This document shows positions 1 to 6,414 of a stretch of 7,955 nucleotides of DNA, piece by piece. Within the stretch, counting starts at the first letter, position 1. The number at the start of each line of letters is the position of its first letter. The stretch comes from Flavobacteriales bacterium (GTDB lineage Bacteria; Bacteroidota; Bacteroidia; Flavobacteriales_D; Crocinitomicaceae). Made by a program: the position numbers and the translations under genes. The notes beneath the pieces are model-generated. The model was not told the origin of the DNA and ran no database searches. It saw only the letters and a list, made by a program, of their open reading frames with translations. The stretch covers positions 1 through 7,955 of the forward strand of contig CANJQZ010000080.1 of assembly GCA_947476515.1 (NCBI GenBank), written 5' to 3'.

Positions 1-2759
1 AGATAGTTAATTTGTGTCATCTCATCTGCAATTCCAGTTAAATACATCGTAGTAACTAGGTTCGAATAACCACCTGCATTAGTGCAACTATCCACATATT
101 GACTTCTGTAGGTAGATGGTTTTATTTCCGCATCGGCATTAACATCTGTAAATTGCGCTGTATTTCCAATCACGGTACTTTGTCCAATTACTTCAAAATT
201 TCCAACTGAATTTAATTTTTCAAAAATAACTTCTTTTACCCCAACTGTCCCGTCAATGTATACGCTTAAATCGACAGAATTCCCTTGAACAGTAGCCAAC
301 TTTAAATAGTGATAGGCTGGTTGTTGTGGCAATGGAATATCAACAACAAATGGATTTGATAGGGAGCTTTGTCCATTGCTTAAATTGGCTTGCACATATA
401 TTTGATATTGCTGTCCCCCTGTTAATGGTATAGTTGCTTGGTTGTTGTCACTACTTCCCAGATAAATTAAGGCACCATTTTCAAAACTATAAAGGTTATA
501 GTTGACAATACTTTGACCTCCGTAGGCATTCCAATTTAAATTAACGGATTGTCCGCACATATCGGCACTTCCCGTACAAAAAACAGTAGTGTTAATAGCT
601 CCTTTTGCTGAGGTTTGAAATGTAATTGGGACTGCATTGGTATAACAAGAGTCAAAAGCAGCAACGGAATAGGATAGAGGTCCTTGTGAATAATCAGGAT
701 GGTAGCTGTAACTTGTATTTGAAATTCCCCAAACGGTATCCAACTCAAATAAAATTCCATTTTGATCAAAAGTATAGATCACATAACCATAGGTGTCTTC
801 CTGTTGGTTTTGATTCCAAGTTAGGACTAGATTGTTATTGTTATTCGGATCAAATCCGACACTTTGGATTATTGGAATATTCGGTGTCATCATGTCCTCA
901 AAATCATCATGAGGAATATTACTTGTAAAATTACAAGGTGCATTAGGCAATACGATTTGATATCCTAGATTCGCTTGACAAATATCTATGGTGTCTTTGT
1001 ATTGTGTTGTATTGTAATCGACACTGTCTATCAATTGAAAGACGCCAGCTGGATATTCTCTGTAGATATAATAATAAGCATTAAAGCTATTGAGGGGTGG
1101 GTTAATTGCTTGATTCCATTGTAATACTGCGGTTCCATTATTGGGATTAATCAAATTCAAATGGATAGCCGAAATGGTATCACTATATTTCGTGATGGTT
1201 CCATTACATCCAGATACTACACCTAAATAATAAGCTTGTGGTGTACTTCCGCCGTTCAGCAAAAATTGTGTCGTATTGATGTCTGTGATCGTTGCAAGTA
1301 AACCGCCCTGTACAGAATAAATTTGATAGGAAACAAAGCTGTTGACCGGATCGCTACTTGCCGTCCAAGAGATATTTACATTTCCATTTGCATCTCCTTG
1401 AATACAATCAATGGATGGAGCGGGAATGATTCCAGGATTGCGAACATTAATTTGCAGAGTAGCATAGCTTACTTTAGGAACTTGACAATAATTATCTTGT
1501 GCCCTGAAAACAAATATATATGGGATCATTTCTGCAGCTTCTCCAAAGGCGTTGATTAAATGATTGCAATGGGTTTGCCAGGTAAAATCAACGGAGGCGC
1601 TTGAGGTTCCTGTAATGGGTAATCCTGTATTTAAAAAAGCACATGGTGTAATAGTGCAACCTGTATTTTGATTGTAATTGGTTCCGAACATTGGACCGGA
1701 GGCTGTGATACTTACATTTTGATTGCTTCCATCTTGTAATAAATCTAGGTCATTTGCAATCAGATTTAAATTGACCAGATCACCAGCATTGACCGTAGTA
1801 ATAAAAGAACCACTACTAAATGGAGCACTGAAAATCGGTGCGTTATTAGCGGAAGTACAGGCTGTAATGACCAATTGCATTTCTCTTTCCACTTCAGAAA
1901 TAAGGATGCCTTGACGATATGATTTCACACTTACTTTAACAGCAAAATTTCCAATGGTAGAGGAGTTGAAGGTGATTTCCCCATTCTGATGATTGATTTG
2001 AGCAGGAATATTAGCGGCATTCATCGAAGCGTTAGGAGTTGGCGATAAGGCACTAAATCCAGGTTCAAAAGGAACAGGTATTGGATTTAATGGTGGATTG
2101 TAGCTACCCGTTGGGAAATTATTATAGGGAATTCCAAAATCAATATACACAGAATCCAAATCTGGATCAATAGCATTCATATTATAACGATAATTGGAAC
2201 CTGCGCAACTCACAAAATATGGTGCTTGCATAAATACAGGTGAATTATCTACGCAAGTACTGTTTTGGTTCAGAGCAAACATCTTTGCCGCTAGTGTAAT
2301 TCCATAACTTGCAGGAGAGGTGATATTGGTAAGTGAATTGCTGCGCGAGAAATTTTCATAAGTAAATATCCAACCTTGACTTGGAGGTGTTCCGCTGAGC
2401 GTTATAGGATTACTCCTATAGGTAATGCGCTCTATCGCCCCTATGCCATTTCCACCTGAGGTACCACTTCCACAATCTAATGGCTGAGGTCCTCCGCTCA
2501 CTGCAGTGCAGCTTGGCGAAATATCTTCGCGAGAAATATAGGCTAAATTTAAGGTGGTTAGTGAAGGATGATTCCATACTCTGAGTGCTTCTGATGCTGT
2601 GTTAATTTCAGCTCCGTTGCAATCTCGGTAAAAAATTAATTCGAAGATATAAGAATTATTTCCAGAACATTTCCATGTGATTTCTCCCCCCATAACATGA
2701 GATGCATTCGCAATAGGCACGAAAAAAAACAGGGTAAGTAAAAATAAATATTTCTTCAT
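1..2759 (-). CDS. Secreted multidomain protein with Fn3-like modules, probable T9SS cargo (3' end outside window)
   Basis: An uninterrupted frame of 919 codons starts at ATG 2757-2759 and runs off the left edge. The start is chosen because it opens with a signal peptide: MKK, a hydrophobic stretch to about residue 17, and likely cleavage after ANA (residue 19). The mature protein begins SHVMGGEITWKC and has YRDCNG at 44-49, an N-terminal signature I associate with large Bacteroidota proteins annotated as gliding motility-associated C-terminal domain proteins. Six cysteines in the first 190 residues (31, 47, 84, 96, 169, 185) could form disulfides. Residues 300-440 look like an Ig or cadherin-like segment (APIF, then NDLDL). 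From about 445 come fibronectin type III-like modules, whose core tryptophans are W465, W548, W648 and W743, with a fifth, degenerate one near 815-905. The missing C-terminus would be expected to carry a T9SS sorting domain. It is probably surface-exposed or secreted, perhaps adhesive; the exact role is unknown. It lies 31 bases after the M16 pair on the same strand. Confidence 0.85.
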   Translation of the reverse strand, partial: MKKYLFLLTLFFFVPIANASHVMGGEITWKCSGNNSYIFELIFYRDCNGAEINTASEALRVWNHPSLTTLNLAYISREDISPSCTAVSGGPQPLDCGSGTSGGNGIGAIERITYRSNPITLSGTPPSQGWIFTYENFSRSNSLTNITSPASYGITLAAKMFALNQNSTCVDNSPVFMQAPYFVSCAGSNYRYNMNAIDPDLDSVYIDFGIPYNNFPTGSYNPPLNPIPVPFEPGFSALSPTPNASMNAANIPAQINHQNGEITFNSSTIGNFAVKVSVKSYRQGILISEVEREMQLVITACTSANNAPIFSAPFSSGSFITTVNAGDLVNLNLIANDLDLLQDGSNQNVSITASGPMFGTNYNQNTGCTITPCAFLNTGLPITGTSSASVDFTWQTHCNHLINAFGEAAEMIPYIFVFRAQDNYCQVPKVSYATLQINVRNPGIIPAPSIDCIQGDANGNVNISWTASSDPVNSFVSYQIYSVQGGLLATITDINTTQFLLNGGSTPQAYYLGVVSGCNGTITKYSDTISAIHLNLINPNNGTAVLQWNQAINPPLNSFNAYYYIYREYPAGVFQLIDSVDYNTTQYKDTIDICQANLGYQIVLPNAPCNFTSNIPHDDFEDMMTPNIPIIQSVGFDPNNNNNLVLTWNQNQQEDTYGYVIYTFDQNGILFELDTVWGISNTSYSYHPDYSQGPLSYSVAAFDSCYTNAVPITFQTSAKGAINTTVFCTGSADMCGQSVNLNWNAYGGQSIVNYNLYSFENGALIYLGSSDNNQATIPLTGGQQYQIYVQANLSNGQSSLSNPFVVDIPLPQQPAYHYLKLATVQGNSVDLSVYIDGTVGVKEVIFEKLNSVGNFEVIGQSTVIGNTAQFTDVNADAEIKPSTYRSQYVDSCTNAGGYSNLVTTMYLTGIADEMTQINY

Positions 2760-2790
2760 GAAAATAACATTCCGAAGTTGTAACGGCATT

Positions 2791-4059
2791 TTAGTCAATA
2801 AGTTGCTGTCCAGCAGTAATTACAAGCATTTCTTCCCAAACTAAATATTTTTTTGCTAAGGATTGAATTTCAACTGCTGTAATTTGTTTCAACTTTTTAA
2901 GGGCCTCATTGTAAAATGAATAATCTAAACCATGCATTTCAACTCCTAGAAACAAATCCATCATGGCAAAAGGTCCGTCTGCAGATTTTAAGGCTTGTCC
3001 CAATAAGTAGTTGCGCACCAGCTCCAATTCTTCTTTGTCTACAAGTTGCTCTTTCATATGAGTCATTTCAAATTGGATTTCTTTTAAGGTTGCAGCAGCA
3101 ACTTCAGCGCCTACTTCTGTTCCAATAATAAAATATCCATTGTCCTTCATTTCAGCCAGAGCACTTCCAATACCATAAGTATATCCTTTGTCCTCTCGAA
3201 TGTTTTTCATTAATCTACTTCCAAAATAATCTCCAAAAATGGTATTCATGATCACAAATCCATGATAATCTTCATGCTTTCTATCAAACATTATTCTACC
3301 GATTCTTATCCCTGTTTGAACTGTGGCGGTTTTTTCGATATGATAATTTCCTTTTTGCTGTTTGAAAATAGGGGTGTCATTTGTTACTTCTTTCCCTGCC
3401 CACGGTTCAAGCAATTGCTCTATTTCTATAAGTTGTTTCTCCTGGAGTCGTCCGACTAAGGTTGCTTTTAATAATCCATTTCGATAATTAGAATTAAAAA
3501 AATCAATTATTTCAGAACGCGTTACCGTTTCATAGTCTTCTATTTCAGTGACCTTAGCATAGTTAGTTCCTTCAAATAATCTTTTTTGAAAATCGCGCTG
3601 ACATAAAAAGTTCACTTTTTCATAACTAACTCTTAATCGTTGTTTTTTATCAGCAATTTGTTCTTCAATTTCAGCTTCAGGGAAGCTCGCATTATACATA
3701 GCATCCATTACTATTGTTAGAAGGGGAATAATTTGATCGTTCAAAGCATAAACAGATACTACGGTATGTTCTTGGCTTAAGTTGATGTCAAAAAAACCAC
3801 CCAAATCATCTATATTATTGTGGATATCGGTGGCACTTTCCTTGCTTGTTCCTGCTAACAATAATCCTGAACAAAGAGAAGCAAGTACAGGTCGGTCAAT
3901 GATGGTTCCTGCTTTAAAAAATAATTCTATTCGTGCTGCTTCACTTCCTTGATTTTCAATGGAATAAAATGGCGCAATATTTCCTATAAGAACTTTTCTA
4001 GGTTCAATGAAATTAATGGTATCAATCTCTTTTAAACGAGGGGCTTCAATTCTATTCAT
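2791..4059 (-). CDS. M16 family peptidase-like protein, non-catalytic subunit
   Basis: A 422-residue protein of the insulinase/mitochondrial processing peptidase family (M16B size). It lacks the HxxEH zinc motif: the matching helix, around residues 58-72, reads LASLCSGLLLAG. The second half keeps the R/Y signature at residues 288-295 (REDKGYTY), which in M16 proteins contributes to substrate binding. Homologous positions continue with a Peptidase_M16_C-like segment from about 178 (VTRSEIIDFFNSNY). This division of labour, with one subunit zinc-binding and the other carrying R/Y, is known from bacterial heterodimeric M16B peptidases and from mitochondrial processing peptidase. The start ATG (4057-4059) overlaps the stop of the catalytic gene by 8 bases (ATGAATAG), so the two are probably translationally coupled and made in equal amounts. 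No signal peptide is visible, and no Shine-Dalgarno site precedes the start. Family assignment is secure; the substrate cannot be told. Confidence 0.93.
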   Translation of the reverse strand: MNRIEAPRLKEIDTINFIEPRKVLIGNIAPFYSIENQGSEAARIELFFKAGTIIDRPVLASLCSGLLLAGTSKESATDIHNNIDDLGGFFDINLSQEHTVVSVYALNDQIIPLLTIVMDAMYNASFPEAEIEEQIADKKQRLRVSYEKVNFLCQRDFQKRLFEGTNYAKVTEIEDYETVTRSEIIDFFNSNYRNGLLKATLVGRLQEKQLIEIEQLLEPWAGKEVTNDTPIFKQQKGNYHIEKTATVQTGIRIGRIMFDRKHEDYHGFVIMNTIFGDYFGSRLMKNIREDKGYTYGIGSALAEMKDNGYFIIGTEVGAEVAAATLKEIQFEMTHMKEQLVDKEELELVRNYLLGQALKSADGPFAMMDLFLGVEMHGLDYSFYNEALKKLKQITAVEIQSLAKKYLVWEEMLVITAGQQLID

Positions 4060-5299
4060 GAGATTGTGTAGCTTTAATTTGTAGTAAAGAACAATTTTCT
4101 TTTACAAATAATTGTTTCGATAATTCTTGTAAATGTTCCACTTCAATGGCATTATATATTTCGTGTTCCTCATTGATGCCATTGGCATCACCAAGTAGTT
4201 CATAATACGCTAAATTCATGGTTCTATTGAGTAATCCTTGTTCTTGAAATTCTCGCGAAGTTCTAATTTTAAGTTTTAATCTTTTTAATTCTTGCGCTGT
4301 AATGGGATTCAATTGAAATTCATTTAAAACCTCCCAAAGTGCGCTGTCTAGTTCATCCATTGATTTCCCGTTCATCATCTTACCGGAAATAATAAAAAGA
4401 CCTTGATCTAAAGATCCTAAAATATAGGCGTTTATGTCTGTAACCAACTGCAATTCTTTCTTTAATTTCAGATACAAGACACTTGATTTTTCTTTTCCTA
4501 ATTCATCAGAAAGCATATCGGCAATATAATATTCTTCAGATTTTCGCTCTCCCATTTTGAAGGCATAATAAAAAGCATCTGCAGGAACATCTCTTTCATA
4601 TACAGCTTTTCTAAATTCTGTTTGCTTTGGTTCTTGAGGTAAAATCCTTGCTGGTTTTATTCCACCGGGTATATTTCCATACCAATGTTCCACTAATTGT
4701 TTGATATATTCAAATTCAAAATTCCCTGAAATACAAAGAATGGCATTGGCAGGATTGTAGTGTTTTTGAAAAAATGCTTTGACATCATCGAGTTGCACCT
4801 CTTCAATATGTTGCAATGATTTACCGATAGTGGCCCATTTATAGGGATGTTTCAAATAAGCAAGTGGACGCAGCAGCAGCCAATCGTCTCCATAGGGCTG
4901 ATTTAAATAGCGCTGCTTGAATTCTTCAATAACCACACTTCTTTGTACTTCAAGACTTTTTGGAGAAAAAGCGAGGGATAACATCCTATCACTTTCAAGC
5001 CATAAAGCTGTTTCAATATTTTGAGCAGGCAATACATTATAATAATTAGTAATATCATTACTTGTAAAGGCATTGCTTTCCCCTCCAGCGTTTTGAAGTG
5101 GAGCATCGTAGGAAGGAATATTCACCGATCCTCCAAACATTAAATGCTCAAATAAATGTGCAAATCCAGTTTTGTCTTCCTGCTCATCTCTTGCACCAAC
5201 ATCATACAAGGTATTTACTACTGCCATTGGAGTAGAGGTGTCTTTATGGAATATAACTTTGAGTCCGTTTTTCAACTCAAATCGTTCAAATTGTATCAT
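4052..5299 (-). CDS. M16 family zinc metallopeptidase, catalytic subunit
   Basis: A 415-residue M16B-type peptidase. The inverted zinc motif HxxEH is intact at residues 48-52 (HLFEH), and the third zinc ligand is expected among E125/E126 in VVIEEF, about 73 residues further on, which fits the family spacing. Other family features are the N-terminal LKNGLKVIFHKD strand, GGxxNAFTSNDxTNYY at 72-87, and a Peptidase_M16_C-like domain from about 168 (VQLDDVKAFFQKHYNPANA). I place the start at ATG 5297-5299. The frame stays open to an ATG at 5351-5353, but that start would overlap the flavoprotein gene by 53 bases and add an N-terminus (MNLMRPKQRKILQ) not expected in the family. With the inner start the gap to the upstream stop codon is one base (TAATATG), as in a tight operon. 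No signal peptide is visible, which suggests a cytoplasmic enzyme, though this is weak evidence. It probably pairs with the downstream R/Y subunit to degrade peptides; the substrate is unknown. Confidence 0.94.
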   Translation of the reverse strand: MIQFERFELKNGLKVIFHKDTSTPMAVVNTLYDVGARDEQEDKTGFAHLFEHLMFGGSVNIPSYDAPLQNAGGESNAFTSNDITNYYNVLPAQNIETALWLESDRMLSLAFSPKSLEVQRSVVIEEFKQRYLNQPYGDDWLLLRPLAYLKHPYKWATIGKSLQHIEEVQLDDVKAFFQKHYNPANAILCISGNFEFEYIKQLVEHWYGNIPGGIKPARILPQEPKQTEFRKAVYERDVPADAFYYAFKMGERKSEEYYIADMLSDELGKEKSSVLYLKLKKELQLVTDINAYILGSLDQGLFIISGKMMNGKSMDELDSALWEVLNEFQLNPITAQELKRLKLKIRTSREFQEQGLLNRTMNLAYYELLGDANGINEEHEIYNAIEVEHLQELSKQLFVKENCSLLQIKATQSHE

Positions 5300-5300
5300 A

Positions 5301-6257
5301 TTAAAATTGAAATTTTGCAGTATTTTGCGCTGCTTTGGCCGCATTAAATTCATTCATTATTTGCATCACTATTTCACTTGCAGGAATTATAGAATCAAGT
5401 ATTCCAGCAATTTGACCAATTTCTAGTTCGCCATCAATTAGATTTCCTTCAAACATACCTTTTTTTGCACGACCACGACCTAAAAGTTCTAATAATTGTT
5501 CCTTATCAGCACCTTTATTGTAGGCCTCATCAATCAAGTCATAAAAAGGGTTTTTTATCAAACGAACGGGGGTAAGTTCTTTCAAGGTAAGTATAGTATC
5601 TCCTTCATTGGTATCGATAACTTTTTCCTTAAAAGCAAGGTGTGCACTTGATTCATTTGATGCAACAAATCGAGTCCCCATCTGAACAGCATCAGCCCCC
5701 AAATGAAGTGCTGCTACCATAGCGCTACCAGTAGCAATTCCTCCTGCAGCTATTAATGGAATTTTTATTTTAGAGGCCACCATTGGAATCAGACACATCG
5801 TTGTAGTTTCGTCTCTTCCATTGTGTCCACCCGCTTCAAATCCTTCTGCAACAATTGCATCTACTCCTGCTTGTTCTGCTTTAAGTGCAAATTTTACACT
5901 TGAAACGACATGAACAACTGTTATTCCATGAGATTTGAGCAAGCTGGTATAGGTATTTGGATTTCCAGCAGAGGTAAAAACAATGGGGACTTTATATTTA
6001 ATTATAGTTTGAATATGCTCCTCTATTGAAGGGTATAGCATAGGCAAGTTAACAGCGAAAGGAAGTGAAGTTGCTGCTTGACATTTTTGAATTTGTTCTT
6101 CAAGTATTTCAGGGTACATAGATCCTGAACCAATGATGCCTAATCCGCCAGCATTAGAGACGGCAGCGGCCAATTCCCAACCAGAACACCAGATCATTCC
6201 TGCTTGAATAATCGGGTATTGAATATTAAATAACGCACAAATTCGATTTCTTTCCAT
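5301..6257 (-). CDS. NPD-family FMN flavoprotein (nitronate monooxygenase or FabK-like enoyl-ACP reductase)
   Basis: A 318-residue TIM-barrel flavoprotein of the 2-nitropropane dioxygenase family. Visible signatures are the N-terminal YPIIQAGMIW (14-23), SNAGGLGIIGSG (34-45), the AEGFEAGGHNG segment with His145, and the phosphate-binding end of the barrel, AAGGIATG (170-177) followed by GADAVQMGTRF (187-197). The C-terminal part has GRAKKGMFEGN and GELEIGQIAG. The length and the position of the GGH histidine are close to FabK of Streptococcus pneumoniae (His144), and the GQIAG end also recalls FabK. Bacteroidota proteins of this type are usually annotated nitronate monooxygenase, which is often not tested. 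It could therefore oxidise nitronates or reduce enoyl-ACP in fatty acid synthesis; the sequence alone does not decide. It is a soluble protein with no signal peptide, and is the first gene of the minus-strand block, one base before the M16 peptidase gene. The family is certain, the reaction is not. Confidence 0.93.
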   Translation of the reverse strand: MERNRICALFNIQYPIIQAGMIWCSGWELAAAVSNAGGLGIIGSGSMYPEILEEQIQKCQAATSLPFAVNLPMLYPSIEEHIQTIIKYKVPIVFTSAGNPNTYTSLLKSHGITVVHVVSSVKFALKAEQAGVDAIVAEGFEAGGHNGRDETTTMCLIPMVASKIKIPLIAAGGIATGSAMVAALHLGADAVQMGTRFVASNESSAHLAFKEKVIDTNEGDTILTLKELTPVRLIKNPFYDLIDEAYNKGADKEQLLELLGRGRAKKGMFEGNLIDGELEIGQIAGILDSIIPASEIVMQIMNEFNAAKAAQNTAKFQF

Positions 6258-6414
6258 TATCGCTTTCTTATGGTTACGAAATTACGGAATTACTCGTTTT
6301 GTTCTCTTACAAATGGATAGCTTTTGTGATTTATTTGCTTTTGGTTTGAACCTAAAAAGAAAAAGGGAAATATGGTGCTATTTTTTTCCTTAATTTAGGA
6401 GCAAAATTAGACTT
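6258..6414. promoter_or_regulatory. Divergent intergenic region with weak candidate Bacteroidota promoters
   Basis: These 157 bases lie between two divergent starts, so promoters for both sides should be here. Bacteroidota promoters have TTTG at -33 and TAnnTTTG at -7. For the plus gene the best candidate is TTTG at 6298-6301 and TAGCTTTTG at 6318-6326, with one extra base and a short 16-base spacer. For the minus block TAATTTCG (6284 to 6277) matches 7 of 8 at -7, with TTTG at 6313 to 6310 as a distant -33 (25-base spacer). An AGGAG at 6397-6401 sits 13 bases before the ATG at 6415, far for a Shine-Dalgarno site. None of these is a full match, so exact promoters are unproven, but the region's regulatory role is likely. 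Confidence 0.5.
6274..6294. repeat. Short 8-base-period direct repeat upstream of the flavoprotein gene
   Basis: Three copies of TTAC occur exactly 8 bases apart: TTACGAAA (6274-6281), TTACGGAA (6282-6289) and TTACT (6290-6294). The array ends 16 bases before the start codon of the minus-strand block and overlaps the best -7 candidate on that strand. It could be an operator or chance in AT-rich sequence. Confidence 0.35.

Noticed and set aside
626..928. Open frame of 100 codons on the plus strand
   Set aside because: It lies opposite the long secreted-protein frame, has no family features, and its translation is low-complexity, as expected for a shadow frame.
2760..2790. Possible terminator hairpin between the non-catalytic M16 gene and the secreted-protein gene
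   Set aside because: Only a 3-base CCG/CGG stem can be drawn, with no proper U-tract, so it does not support a terminator.
3262..3459. Plus-strand open frame of 65 codons with a hydrophobic start
   Set aside because: It is antisense to the well-supported non-catalytic M16 gene and shows no ribosome site or recognisable motif.
6402..6409. Exact TAnnTTTG match (TAATTTTG) on the minus strand
   Set aside because: No TTTG lies at the proper distance upstream, and it would begin a leader of about 140 bases ahead of the flavoprotein gene. AT-rich chance match is more likely.
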